The notes: generated from the letters alone by a model not told the origin. A stretch of 64,000 bases of DNA from Theocolax elegans (GCA_026168455.1 CM047426.1:3899501-3963500); one strand, 5' to 3'. Positions 9,184 to 22,486 are shown, counted from the stretch's first letter. A program made the numbers and translations.

Positions 9184-10680
9184 TATGTGTCTATGTATGT
9201 ATAAGTGATAATACTTCGAGTTTCTTCGAGTCGCGTATATTTCCCTTTTCCAACTCTGTATGTGTGTGTGTGCGAGCGCGTGAGTGTGCACACGATGGAT
9301 TTCTTCGTCTTCGTTTTTATTCTTTCATCGCAGTGGAAAGTTTTACTGTCTAAACGGGTGAAGTTGGTTTTATTTTTAAAGGGGTTGTGCGATTGTTTTG
9401 AAATGGGTTGGAAAGTGATTTATAGTTAAATTTTGGTATTGATGAAATGAGTAATAAATAAATTAAATTTTAAGGGTTGTGTGTAAGGGTTTTTTTTATT
9501 GGGGTTGATCAGGGGTGACAAAATGATAGTGAATAAGTAATGATATAAGTTTTAGTCTTTAAAGGGATGTGTCGTAAAGATTAGCTTGTCCTTCTTTAAA
9601 GGGGTTATCAGTAATTTTACAATGGGGGTATAAATTAAATAATCATGATTTTGTTTTATTAATAAATAAATAAATAATTAATAATTGAGAAATCATAATT
9701 AAGTTTTTCTTTGTAAAGGGGGGTTTACAAGGGTTAAAAGAGGTTGATAATTGATAATTAATAAGCAATAGTTTTTTTTCTTTGAAATGTTATGTCATAA
9801 AGAATTGTTTGATTTTATGAAAGGGTGGTTACAGTAATTTGGCAAAGAATAAAAGGAACTGATGATCCTTTTTATTCAAATGATAATTAAAAATTAATTA
9901 CTAAAAGTTTTTATTTTGAAAGGGGTGAGTCATTAAAGTCAGCTTGATTTTATAAAGGAGTTGATATAGCAATTTTATCAAGAATAAAAGGTATTAAATC
10001 CAAATAATATCTTTTTTCTTATCGTTAAATTAACAATTATTAATTAATGAATAATAATTGAAAGTTTCTCTCTTTAACAACTGCGTCATAAATTCATAGA
10101 TCGATTTTTTAGGGGTTGATTATTTTTTTATACGACACAACTGTAATTAATAATAAACTCAAAATTAACAATTTATAATCAACAAATACTAATCAATAAT
10201 TTATTAAACGTTTAACAAAATAGCAATTAATTATTTTTTTTTTAATAATTAAAAGTATTATTAATTTTCCATTAGTATTAATACAAAAGCTGATAATATG
10301 TTGTCGAAATGATGATTTAGATTGAGATTGCAATATCGATTGGATAATAGACTTAATATCCCAAATTCTAGTGGGCGAATAATATTTGCAAGAAAACTTC
10401 ATTCATATGTACATAGAATTAATTAACGCTCGTAAAACAACTTTCATAATAATTTCCGCGAGATATTATTATAATTAATGTTACAATTTGATACTTCGAA
10501 CGGTCATTGTATAATTACGAAAACTTTCCTAATTTAATTTATTTTCTAAACGATGAGGAAATCAATATGTTGAAGTGGTTGGTCGGCTCGTTTGAAGTAA
10601 AAATAGTGGGAATTTTTTATTATTTTTATCAAAGCATGATATTGTTGGGAATAAAATAATGTATGTTTATTACTGGTAGT
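9184..10680. other. AT-rich intergenic stretch
   Basis: Contains a short (TG)n run at about 9258 and, from about 9480 to 10,130, several loosely similar segments (AAAGGGGTTG..., with TTTGTAAAGGGG-like words). No gene is recognised. Confidence 0.4.
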
Positions 10681-11720
10681 GAAATTTCTAATATTGCTGT
10701 GTGTGTGTGTGTGTAAAATTATTTGAAAAATGGGATATTAACTATAAATATGTAGTTGAAAAACTTGAAAGTTTGAAATTCTTTTTGTTTTCGATATTAC
10801 AGATAGCGAATGACGTCGCTGTTTGTGAATGATTTTAACAAATAAAAATAGTGAATTTTTATATTCGTTATTCCTAGAATTGAATATCTTACTTAATTGA
10901 TAGTGTATTCACTATTTAAACATTCACTACGTAAAATAGTGATACATATCAATGTCACTAATATAGTCAAAGAATATATTGATTCACTATTACTGAAGGC
11001 GAATAATTAAAAATGTATTAAAATCTACTATTCAAAAGTTCTAATATGAAGAATGAATAGTTAATATTTATACAGCGTTGTAATATTTTCTGAACGACTA
11101 GTAATAGTCAGTAAAATTTTAAATATAAAAACTACTTGAATAATAAAATTTCACCAAAACATGAAAATTGTATAGTCACTATTTTTGGTAGTGAAATCAT
11201 TTTTCACCATTAGAATAGTGCAATTTTCAGTTTTTCAATAAGTCAATCAAAATTTGTCGCTTTCTATACTAAAAAAATGAATTATCAACATTTCACTAAT
11301 AAATAATGAATAATCATTATAATATACAATATTTAATAGTAAATTTTCATTGTGTTATACTACATCATTATATAGATAATTTAGAAATACTGCACTACTA
11401 AATAGTGAATTAGCATTAATTTTTACAGTATTAAATAGTGAATTTTCAATTACTGCATTACTAAATAGTGAATTATCGAGAAGTTTATTTCCTATTTCAA
11501 AAAGTAAAATAGTCATTAGTGATATCTAAAATGAATATTGCACTAAATTATTTAGGTTTTACATTAAAAAAGAAAGTAAACTTTTCGATTGGTTGCTAAA
11601 TTGATACTATCAAATGATAAAAAAAATAGTATATCCACAATCGACAATAGTAACAACAAAACATATAGTGTTAAACTATTAAAATAATGAAAAAAAATCA
11701 CTAATAAAAAGTGTTTTAAA
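10680..11720. repeat. Region dense in TAGTGAAT/ATTCACTA words
   Basis: The words AATAGTGAAT and ATTCACTATT recur many times on both strands without fixed spacing. A second cluster is at 17,840-18,000. There is no coding potential. Confidence 0.5.
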
Positions 11721-13727
11721 TTACCTTTTCTTTAAAAAATTGAATATTAACTATTTTAAAAAAAAAGTACAATATACACGCTTTATTAAATCCAAAAACG
11801 TCGTCGTTCTACAGCTTTAAAAAAAGCTCCGTTACTACTCCTTGTAATTATGTAATATTCCGTTAAATATATAATGTAAAAATTACCTGTGACCAAAAAT
11901 TAAATGAAAAGAAAATTTTACCCAACATCACTCCGAGCAGTCGATGATCTCTTCGTGATCGTCCATAATGGAGCTTGCAAGCTCGATGATTTAGCAGGCT
12001 CGATGCGATATGATCTCATTGCGATGTTTCCACTCGTCCGATCGGCATATTTTTTTTCCTTTTTTTGTTTGTTATTCCTAGCGCGCACGGATATATCCCG
12101 AGCTTAAAATATTAATAATTCTCTGTCTATCGATTTTCAAGCTAGTAAACAAAGTGCATATATATACCTACCGCTCTTCAATTATATACGTATATGTATG
12201 TATATGTATATAGGAATTTATTAAAATCTCGTTACGTGTTTTTCTGCGCAAATCACTCGATCGACCATTATTGCATTTTCCACTTTCTCTCTTTCACTCA
12301 CTCACCTGACTGAATAAAATAATTTTTCTTTTTTTTTTGTTTGGGTAACGAGACTTGTTCTTTATTTTAGTCTTGGTATTTTCGGTGGAAAGAGATTATT
12401 GAAATACGAATTTTACGTAGCAATCGAATGAAAGTGCGTAAAATTGGAGAGATTGCGTATTATTTAAAATTTTACGAATCATTGGAAAGAAATGTGTAAA
12501 TTGTAGGATTACACATTATTCGAACTGTACGTAAATTACAATTTTATGAATCATTAGAAAAATTGCGTAAACTGCTTATAAGTGCGTAAAATATAAGTTT
12601 ACACAATGTCCAAACAGTGCGTCAAATACAATTTTACAAATCATTTGAAAAAAAAAATCGTAAAAACTAAGGTTACACGTTTATAAATATTGCGTAAAAT
12701 AGTTACATTTCTACGTGTATTTTATAACAAAAGCGTAAAATACTTGTTCATGCATCTTATAGTCCAATTGTAAAATCATTCCCATATTTAACTAATTTTC
12801 GTTTTCACTCCTACTACTCACACGCTCTTGTTCAACGATGCGTAAAATATAATTTTTAAACGCAATATTTTTTTTTAAACCACCCGATAAACGAAAAAAA
12901 AAATGTTAAATGCACAAAAAAATGTAACAAATACTCGTTCAACATTTAATCCACATACCACCAATGATCACTAAAACCAAAAACAAATTCATTATCAATC
13001 ACCATTATCACTTCTCTATCTATACCTCTCCTATCTCCATCCACTCGCAAAAAAAGCATCGTTCACATCGCTCGATCAAATGTTGAATACACACGTGAAG
13101 AGAGAGAGAGAAAAAAACAACAAAAATCGAGATCCATCGTCGTTGCCGCGACTGTACACCCCCATTCGACGTATATATGAAATTTCACCGAAAGTCCTGA
13201 TGTGCGGGACGATGAACAACTGAACCGTCGTAATGTGCGATGCGCTAACTACCGATTAATCTTTTCCTATACCCCACACCTACACGTATACATGGACACA
13301 CGCGTACATGTGTAATGTACATATCAATGCTTCACGAGACCATTTAAAATTGCTAAATGAGAAACTACAGGAAAAAATTGCAAGCGTGGATAATATTGGA
13401 TGTTAAGCTCTAAGATAAAGTTTATATTATTATTATACGAACTATGAATTATATTATTAAATGGGTATATTGTTTTTTCTTCTTTATATTGCATTTTTTT
13501 CTATTTGATATATAAATAATTTTATCTTTTTTATGTTCTTTTTTGTTCCTTTTCTTTACTATTTTTTGTTTTTTTTAATCTTCTTAAATTTTATTATATT
13601 GAATAAATTGTAAGGATTTAGTTTACGTTACTATTTCAATTTTAAGTTTCTGCTTTGATATGACCTGTCTCACTAACAGGAAACTATGTTTACCAGTGTA
13701 AGAGAGATCAATGTATACTTCTTTTGA

Positions 13728-13771
<44 letters not shown>

Positions 13772-14230
13772 ATATTATACGCAGCGACGAGTTCGTTGAT
13801 CATTATTTGCTATTGTTGATGCCGCGACGTTCTTGATATTTTGGACTTTGAGACGGAAAATTCACCGAGTGATGCAATCAACATTCGTACATTCATATTT
13901 GGTGAAGTATATAGGTGGTGTAGGTAGGTGGTGGTGTCGTAGTAGAAAAATTGATACAATTTTATTAGGTTTAAAAATAGCTGTTTTTTTTCAAAATCGG
14001 TGGAAAGTGGATAGTTACAAAATAATTATTTTTAACGTCAAAACATTGAAAATTGCCAAATTTCATAAGTATGTGCGTGACTGATCTTAATCGAGCGAGG
14101 ATTTAGCGTTTGTCGCACTTCGATGGTTTAGTGAATCGCACAGCTTGTCGGATTTTATTAAAAACAGACAATCGCACGTATAATACTGCACATTCCCTGC
14201 TGGAAATGTGAACTAAAAATTAGGAATTAA
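11721..14230. other. Non-coding stretch, no gene recognised
   Basis: Holds a slightly GC-richer segment (11,920-12,060) and another at 13,110-13,310 that I cannot assign, a TGCGTAAAAT-rich part (12,400-12,900) and a TAAA microsatellite (13,731-13,774). Confidence 0.4.
13731..13774. repeat. (TAAA)n microsatellite
   Basis: About eleven uninterrupted TAAA units. Confidence 0.95.
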
Positions 14231-14252
14231 AAGTAGTCAGTTAATAGGTTAA

Positions 14253-14646
14253 ATGAAACGCTTTTCCCACTGCGTTCGTCCATTTAATAGATTGCCGTAA
14301 CCTCCAAATATTTTGACTTCACCTTCTGGCCATACATGTACTTAAAATCCAAATTTTTAATCAAATTGGATCGTTTACTCGAATACTAATACTAATTTAC
14401 TCTTAATTCTGCATTTAAACCAGTCATTTTAAAGTATCATTCAGATTTACAATATTTCCAATTTATTTTCCAAATCTATTTAAAGTGTCATTTAAATAGT
14501 TAGGAAATAGGTATAGTTTCGGTGTCCATTTTATCAAATAATCCGATCTTTTATGGGTTGAAACAAGGACTTAAATGAACATATCGTAATCATTAGCTGT
14601 TTTGAATCTAAGAAATGGGCGAATTAAAGAGAAAAAAGCGTTTCAT
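14253..14646. mobile_element. TTAA-flanked MITE
   Basis: 394 bp with inverted ends ATGAAACGCTTTT at both termini and TTAA directly on each side (14,249-14,252 and 14,647-14,650). TTAA target duplication is characteristic of the piggyBac superfamily. No transposase is present. Confidence 0.7.
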
Positions 14647-14883
14647 TTAACAGTGGTAACAAGCTAGCAGAAGTAGCTATAAAATACGTTAATTTTGTTA
14701 ATAACCTATTATTTGCCAATTTTTAATTTTCTGATTTCAAGCAGGGTTCATGCTCATGTATAAATGCATAAGAAAAAACACGCGAAGACGTACGATACTT
14801 TCGATATTGTTACATTCGATTCATAGCCACCTTGGATCTTCGTATGTTGTACTATGCATTCAATATGCAATATTATGCCATAG

Positions 14884-15370
14884 CTTTATACATTCAAAAC
14901 CAAGTCGGCCACCGCCTGAGATATCGCATTTGGCGAAGCACACTTGACGCAGGTGTTGCATCGTGACGGTTCGGCCCGGAGACTGTGCGGAAACGCGAGG
15001 TCAGCTGTACCCATAACAAATGCTAGCTTGCAGTAACTGCAAAGTGACGAAGCATCACCGCAATCTGCCCAGCAATCCCAAAACTGCAAGCTAATGATTC
15101 TATAAAATCATAAGAATTTAACCAGTATCGAAAAAGTACCGCAAAGATCACGCGGCTGAAAGATGCTAAGTTGCACTTCAGCTACTAACACGAAAGTATC
15201 TGACAAACTTCGGATCGATGGAGATCCCAGAGAGAAATCGACGAACCTCGAGAACGATCGGACGTGTCCAAGAGACTGATCTCGGAGACCAAAACAAACG
15301 TTTACACACTCATCACTCCTTCCTTTGAATATAAGAAGAATAAAGCATTTTCAAACGGGACTTAATACAA
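14884..15370. other. GC-richer island of unknown nature
   Basis: About 480 bp distinctly richer in GC than its surroundings, ending with AATAAAGCATTTTC, a possible polyadenylation signal on the plus strand. No protein match or splice structure is recognised. It could be a solo LTR or a fragment of an unidentified element. Confidence 0.35.
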
Positions 15371-15489
15371 ATTGTCATTAATTATAATTTGGTAATTGTC
15401 AACCGATCCTTCGATACCGCTTATTTGATAATAGATATAGAAAGCTAACTGCAATTCCGATTCTTACGCAATATCTATTTGTTCCGTAC

Positions 15490-15890
15490 GTAACAATATT
15501 CAATGTACTTACAATACACATCCAATACACACTCCATAAACAACCAATACTCTTTCAATATACATTCTATACATATACAATACACATTCAATACACATCC
15601 AATACACATTAATACACATCCTACACATATTCGTATCAACAGACACTCATAAATAATCACATAACTAATAGTTACACAATACACTCTCGTAGATCAGTAA
15701 ATAAGTAAACATCCAATACTCATCATTCATTACACATTCAGTACACTTCCAATACACATTGAATACATATCTAATACATATCCAGTACACATTCAGTACT
15801 TTTCCAGTACACATTCAATACACATCGAATCCGTATCCAATATGCATCCAATACACGTATACACATACATATACATCCAGCACACTCACA
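15490..15890. repeat. 12-bp minisatellite, unit like AATACACATCCA
   Basis: Degenerate copies of a roughly 12-base unit (AATACACATTC/AATACACATCC) fill most of the stretch, with interruptions. Confidence 0.8.
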
Positions 15891-16654
15891 CCCATACACA
15901 CAAAAAAAATAGAAACATATACATACAAATACGTACACGAGACGCCAAAAACTGAAACACACAGTTTTGTATAAAATAGAATCAATATCAATTATATTTG
16001 TACTGTTAAAATTATATTTGTTTGTTTTCGCGCTTCTATTCGATCACAAAGCGATATTTTCAGATAGATAAATCCTAGAATGCTCATATTTTATTAGTCG
16101 CCAAATATAGAAATTCATATACGAATTTAAAATGATTAAATGGACGTATTATATTCTCGTACTTATATCGATTACTTATCAAAAAGACAATGATTATTTG
16201 ATATTTTTAAATAAATTCAAAATTTAAACGATTGTTTACATTCGCTCAACATCTTTTTACGTATACGCGTCTATACTCTATACCCGCATCGTTATTTTTT
16301 TTATCGTAATAAATAAAAAAAATTAAATATATCCATAAAAAAATGTAAATATGTATATAATCGATAAATATAAATATTTTTATAGACATTAAGTTATTTT
16401 TAGTTTTCTTTTTTCATAAATTCGTGTAGTTAAATGGTGATAATGTTTTTATAATTAGGCAGCTATGATTTACGATATTCCTTCCATGTGTATTCAGTAT
16501 ATATATATATAAATGTGAAAATAATCATCATTTTTGTAATTATCAATAGATAAAAGCTTTAAATCTATTTCGTTATTATACGTGTTATTTTTACCTCTTA
16601 CATTTTATGTTCATTTTTTCACCTATATATTTATTTTAAGAAACAAAAGCGAAT

Positions 16655-16870
16655 ATTCAAATTTCCCGCGTTTACGCATAATTAATATGGAAGCACAATT
16701 TTTACAAAAATTAATAATTTATATAAAATAAAAAATAAATTTTATAGTAATTAATATACCGATCATCTTTAAAAGACAATAATTTTGTAGTTTTCCTAAA
16801 ATTTGTATATAAAATAATTGTAAAAATTGTACTTGATCGGCAATCATTTGTAAGCGTGGGAAATTTGAAT
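16655..16870. mobile_element. MITE with ATTCAAATTTCCC ends
   Basis: 216 bp bounded by inverted ATTCAAATTTCCC(G/A)CG. Similar sequence (AAATTTCCCGCG) occurs near 859 inside the receptor gene. No coding sequence. Confidence 0.6.
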
Positions 16871-17309
16871 TATTGATTGGTTTTGATATCCGTTTGTATA
16901 TACTTTTAATAAATCTTAATTAAATTTTGTTTTTTTATTCTTCCCAATCACAAATGTAGATTTGTCCGAAATTTCTTTTACTTATTACTACTGAAAAAAA
17001 AAACTAAATCTTTACCTCAAATAACTGTGTTATTTAGTATATGTACTTTTTCGTTTTCGTTAAATTTAAATGAAACAGAAAATTCGATAATAATTTAAAA
17101 ATAAGAAAAAAATTAAAAACAAAATAAATAATTTACGTGTAAAATAAAATAAAAATTTCAAATTTTTTTGTATTTGAAAAATAATGTGTTACATCTTATT
17201 TTAACTGAAACAATCAGTTTTTAATACAAAACATTTTAATTTTAATATTTCTTCAAAAACCATGTGACATTTCATATCGTCCGTCAAGTCGATCCTAATC
17301 AATTTTTAA

Positions 17310-18150
17310 AATTTGTAGGTTAGAAATAACACTACTTTATAGCACGAGCAGTACTCTTTTCTGCGTATTTTTAAAAATAACCTTTTTTAGCAATATATAT
17401 AGACGTAAGTTATATAAAAATTTAGCTACTTGGATATAAGGAGCTACATTCTAGCTCACAAAGAACTCTTGTCTACGTAATTTTAAAAAATTACATTTGA
17501 ATTCCATAATAAAACTATATAGTAATTATTAAATTTTTGAGGTTAGGAATAGCGTTACTTTATAGTTCAAAAAGAGCTCTTTCCGATGTATCGCTTTTTA
17601 AAAAAATTATGTGAAGCTTCTTAAACTATGGAAACGGGCACAAAAAAGTTTCTGAAAAGAAGTGTACTTTGGAAAAGTACATAACCTGTTTTAAAATTAA
17701 AAGATTTAAATAAAATACAAAAAAAGAAAGTTAAATTCATAGATGCGCGAATTATGTTTTTATCTGATGTAAACGTAAATCATATAAAAATTTAACCATG
17801 TTTTGAGATTAGGAAAAACTATCTTCTACTTTCTAAATGTGAATTAGTGAATAATCACTAAAAATATAGTGATAAGTCTGTCACTATCACAAAGTAGTGA
17901 ATTGTTACTAATTCAATTAGTCAAAATTTACTATTTTAATAGTGAATATTCACTCATTTCGTGACAGTGACCGACGTATCACTATTTCATTTTTAGAGAG
18001 TAACTCAAAAAAAACTCTTTCTATGCGTTTTTTAAAAAATTATGTTTTTACCTAATGTATACGTAAATTATATAAAAATTAATCCACATTTAATATTTCG
18101 AGGATAGGAAGAACTAATTTCTAGCACAAAAAGAACTCTTCCTCTACGAG
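17310..18150. repeat. Decayed tandem repeat
   Basis: Segments resembling AAAGAACTCTT, TTTTTAAAAAATTATG, TATATAAAAATTTA and TTTGAGGTTAGGAA follow each other in the same order at about 17,318, 17,430, 17,550, 17,800 and 18,010-18,140. A TAGTGAAT-rich patch (17,840-18,000) is inserted in it. Confidence 0.5.
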
Positions 18151-19973
18151 CCGTCAATTTCGCACCCCAAAAAAAATAGCATCCACGATAAAGCAATCGA
18201 CATCGAATAATCGCAATAACGCGACCTCGTACATATTAATATTAAAAAAAAAAGAATCGAATTGTATTTTTTATTCTTCACTGACTCTCTCTTGATAAAC
18301 TGCCGCACGTAATTTAGTTATAGAGTTGATATTTACGCGGGAGATCTAAATTACCGTTATTAGTGCCGTCGTGTCGTTTAAGTAAATATCAAACTGTTGG
18401 GTGGCGGAGGAGGTGGGGGGAGGAGTACACCTCATTCCGTTCGCTTTTCAGGAAGTAAACATCTCGCAATTATGAATTTAACTGAGTCTACGTAAACGTT
18501 TACCTATTACATTGTAATCGCAGCGAGAAAAAAAGTATAGTAGTCGTTTTTGTATCGATCATTCGTAGACTCGCCTCTGTGTTGTGCTTCTTTTTTTTAT
18601 ACGCGTATGGAAAGGTAAAAAAAATGGAAGTTTGATGAAATTAAAATTATTGATGAATGAAGAGGGTTTGCTTTTAATAATAAAAAATTTTATGTTTTTC
18701 TTTAAACATGTGACACGAAATATATTCTTTATATAAAAACATTGTAAATAAATAAAATTATTAAAAATCATTATGAGATACACTAATAGGTCAAACCAAA
18801 TAAAATCATTGTAATCGTGAAAAACTGTAGAATGCCATCAAAATAATCAAATATGTTCAACAGTTACTCTAATTTAACATTTATCATAAATTATATAAAA
18901 ATTATAAATTATATAATAAATATCTAAATTCACGATAAACATATATCAAACATCAATTTAATTCACGAAAAAACGTATTCAAAAAGATGAAAAATAATCA
19001 AAAACGAATACAGTTTTTCAATAATTATTACATACATATTGTACTGAATAACGATCTTAAATCAACAAAAATCATTAATATTTGTATAATCAATACAAAT
19101 TATCAAATATCACTTTAAATATTCGAAAAGCAACAAACAAAATTCTAAATCTTCAAATATCGTCAAAAAAGATAGTAATTTATAAAAATTATTATGATAG
19201 ATATTGACTAAATAACAAAAATAAAAAATATCAATGTAATTCACTACAACGTATTTTAAATTAACAATATCATCAAAATTTATCCTATTTTATCCAATTT
19301 AAAAAATCCATGGACATGTTTAGTCAGCGAATAAAAAAACGATCGATTATATCTACCTTATCGACTTAGCAGGATAGTATAGCTGACTGTTACCGACAGA
19401 GCATTATGTATTGATTATTATACGTCTGTCTACCGGTAAAATTGCTCAGTCGATAACAATCAGTATCCCTCTAAAACATATTATGCAAATTTAGTTTCAA
19501 ATTCTTCGTGTACTTGTATTCTATTCGTATGTTAAATTTTATAGGAAGAAGTATTTAACGATTTATGGAGTACCATTCCTTACTAAAATTTACGATAATT
19601 TTCGTACACTTTGAGGTTATGTTTAATAAAATAATAAAATAGGAGTTTATATGAACATTTCAATGAATGTACGTATTTTTATTATAATAAACAAACGAAG
19701 GATTGGGAACCCATTTATCTTCAATTATGTCCAATATCGGGAATGTAGTAATCTCGAAAATTCGCGTGAAAACCACTTAAATAACAATAGTCCTTTATTT
19801 TCCAAAGTACCCTAGTAAAATTCAAATCCAAAACTTAACCATTTGAACAAAAAGGACCATTAAATATTTGTAATTAACGTATAGAAAATTGTTTCACTTA
19901 ACCTCAAAATCCTCAATTTCAACTAAAATATAATTAATAAAATATTACTTATGTCGACTGTAGTATAACTAAA
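18151..19973. other. AT-rich intergenic stretch
   Basis: No gene is recognised. A GC-richer patch with a GGAGGAGGTGGGGGGAGG run is at about 18,405. A lone CCCTAGTAAAATTCAA MITE end is at 19,810. Confidence 0.35.
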
Positions 19974-20172
19974 TTAATTAATACTTTTATCGGTCTTACA
20001 GTCAATTATATGGGCAATCAGATTGCCCCTACTTATAATCACCCCCAAAGAATCTATAAAAATAAAAATAAAAAATATAAAAAATAAAAACACTAACTAA
20101 ACATAAAAACAAATTATTAATAAAGCAATCTGACTGCCCCCCTGCACCAAAAATCTACTAACCCCAAATATG

Positions 20173-20216
20173 ATGTCCGACGTTTCGAGCTCGCTGCTGC
20201 TCCTCATCAGGGACTG
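20173..20216 (-). ncRNA. Type I hammerhead ribozyme of Penelope type
   Basis: On the minus strand: GUCC, core CUGAUGA, stem II GAGC/GCUC with an eight-base loop, core GAAA, then C-GUC and GGAC pairing back to GUCC. Stem III is only AC/GU with no loop, the minimal form known in Penelope-like elements, where pairing between two copies is thought to rescue activity. The predicted cut follows the GUC ending at 20,179. Confidence 0.75.
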
Positions 20217-20509
20217 AAATGAAAATCTATTCCACACGATATTTAAACCCTCAAAAAAGCCTCCCCACTCCAAGGACCCACCCTAAATAAATTCACACCA
20301 ATAAACTAAGCTAAGTTAAGATAGGATGATAAATCTTATTTAATTTACTTGACTCTAACAATAAATTAACATTCTTATCATTCTTAAATATATGAATATT
20401 CTCAAGACTTTCTCTTTTAAATTTATTCATAATATTTTGTTCTAAAATTTCTACATTTTTAAAATCAAATGAATGAACAAAATCAATGAATCAATGAAAA
20501 AACAATGCT

Positions 20510-20686
20510 CTTTACATTGGTCAAACTAGTAGATATTTGAAAAAGAGAATTTATGAACATAAATATAGTTTGAGGAGTGTATCTGTCACATCAGGTTTGA
20601 AAGAGCATTGTTTAGATTTTGTTCATTCATCATATTTGGGGTTAGTAGATTTTTGGTGCAGGGGGGCAGTCAGATTGCTTTATTAA
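20510..20686 (+). pseudogene. GIY-YIG endonuclease fragment (Penelope-like)
   Basis: Reads LYIGQTSRYLKKRIYEHKYS and on to KEHCLDFVHS before running into the inverted arm and stopping at 20,684. LYIGQT and the KRIYEHK helix match the GIY-YIG core of Penelope elements. Truncated at the N-terminus. Confidence 0.75.
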
Positions 20687-20836
20687 TAATTTGTTTTTAT
20701 GTTTAGTTAGTGTTTTTATTTTTTATATTTTTTATTTTTATTTTTATAGATTCTTTGGGGGTGATTATAAGTAGGGGCAATCTGATTGCCCATATAATTG
20801 ACTGTAAGACCGATAAAAGTATTAATTAATAAAATA

Positions 20837-20837
<1 letters not shown>

Positions 20838-20900
<63 letters not shown>
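20838..20900. repeat. (TA)n microsatellite
   Basis: About 31 TA units directly next to the Helitron-like end. Confidence 0.97.
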
Positions 20901-20901
<1 letters not shown>

Positions 20902-20937
20902 TAGGGGGGCTTCGCCCCCCTGCGCGCTTCGCGCGCC
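20901..20937 (-). mobile_element. Helitron-like 3' terminus with double GC hairpin
   Basis: On the minus strand, hairpins GCGCGC-GAA-GCGCGC and GGGGGGC-GAA-GCCCCCC are followed by CTAG and then T of the (TA)n run. Helitrons end with a GC hairpin plus CTRR and insert between A and T, so the geometry fits. The 5' end (TC) and any Rep/helicase gene are not identified. Confidence 0.5.
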
Positions 20938-22455
20938 AACCCCCTATTTTTAATTTCGAAAAAGGTTTTTCGTAATAAATTTATTTAAAATAATGTTTTA
21001 AATTGTATTATTTTTTCACTACCATGGACACCTTAGAAATTAAACCGATTCACACAACACCTTGGAGGTACTGTTATAATGCATTGGGTTTTATACCAAA
21101 AATTTAATTTTTTTTTAAATACGATTACAATTTATAAATAAAAGTTTTTACCAAAATTTAGTATAATGAAATCAGAATAATAATAATAAAAAAATAGAGA
21201 CATTAAATGTTAACTGTAAATTTTAAACTATATGAATTCCTATAAAGCTTAAATTTATATTTTAATAATTATAAATGTTAATGAAAAATTAACTTACCAA
21301 AAATAGTAAAGTGTATATACTTACTAAATTGTAGTATTTAGTAACAACTTATGAAAATTTTGGAATATTTTAAACGGATCTAAATACAACTTCACCTCCT
21401 AAAATTAATTTATTTAATGACGAAGGATCATCGCTAAAAGTTCTATGACATTAATATTTTGTACTTTTAGAGTAATAAAACTTTATTCTTTAATAAATAA
21501 ATTTTTTTATTAATTTTTATTAATTTTATAGAACTACTTATATAATTTTAGTGGCTAAGTATACTTAATTGTAGTATTTAGTAAAAACCTATTAAAATTT
21601 TAGATTATTTTAAACGGATCTAAATAGAACTTTACCTCCTAAAATTAATTTATTTAAGTCATTGCCAAGAGTTCTATATGTCATTAATATTTTGTACTTT
21701 TAGAGTAATAAAACTTTCTTCTTAATTAAATTAATTTTTGTATTAGTTTTAAAGAATTATTTATAACATTTTAGCGGTAAATAAATAAAAACCTGTTTCT
21801 TCCATTTCTCCCGTGATTCGTAATTTGCACCCTCTTTTAAAATTTTCGTTTTAATCCATAATTATATACAATTTATTTTTACTATGCAGAGCCCAAATAT
21901 TTATTTTGATTATTATAAACAAATTCATTTTTTAAATATCCTTCTGTTTCTAATAAATACATACTTGTTTATTTAAAATATTGTTTTATATAAATATACG
22001 TAATCTACTTACTTATATATCCATACTATTTTTAAATTTTGATTTGAATAATATTTAAATTAAATACTACTAAAATAATAATTTTCGAAAAACTTTTGAA
22101 ATGTAATTCGTATTTTACATTGCCACTGTTAAAATTTGAATTTTCTTTTGCCATCACTGTTTATAATAGAATTATCTTAAAAATGCAATAATTTATGTAT
22201 TTAATTTTTAATTTATTGTATATTTCACATATAAATATTTGGAAAAGTGTATGTTATACTTGATTCATATTTATTTTATCTTCGAAAATTTGTGCATATT
22301 TTTAAAAACGTTACATTAAATTTTAGGTCTGTTTCTATTTTATGAGTTTTATCAGGAATTAGTAAACTAATACACATTCTTTCAAGTTATATTCACAACT
22401 TTTTTTTGCGCACGGAAAAAATACATATATTATCTATTCTTGAAAAAACAAATAA
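20938..22455. repeat. AT-rich DNA with a two-copy direct repeat
   Basis: Segments at about 21,310-21,540 and 21,560-21,770 repeat the same order of words (TTGTAGTATTTAGTAA, TTTTAAACGGATCTAAATA, CCTCCTAAAATTAATTTATT, CATTAATATTTTGTAC). This may be interior of the Helitron-like element. No coding sequence. Confidence 0.55.
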
Positions 22456-22459
22456 CACG

Positions 22460-22486
22460 TACACACACACACGCACACACACCACA

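Larger units (their letters stand above)
19974..20830 (+). mobile_element. Penelope-like element remnant with 200-bp inverted ends
   Basis: Two near-identical inverted arms (19,974-20,174 and 20,629-20,830) flank a centre holding a GIY-YIG nuclease fragment on the plus strand and, at the inner edge of the left arm, a hammerhead motif. Penelope-like elements combine reverse transcriptase, GIY-YIG and hammerhead-bearing terminal repeats. The reverse transcriptase is missing here, so this is a deleted copy. Confidence 0.75.

Noticed and set aside
11904..12107. Frame MKRKFYPTSLRAVDD as a host exon
   Set aside because: No convincing splice sites or family features; the frame is open on other strands too.
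14886..15089. Cys-rich minus-strand frame MQFWDCWADC
   Set aside because: The spacing of Cys fits no known domain, it is short, and it sits in an apparent repeat island.
15490..15890. CRISPR-like array because of regular short repeats
   Set aside because: The units are 12 bp without spacers, in a eukaryotic genome; it is a minisatellite.
19974..20830. DNA transposon with 200-bp terminal inverted repeats
   Set aside because: The GIY-YIG fragment and hammerhead indicate a Penelope-like element instead; no transposase and no clear target duplication were found.
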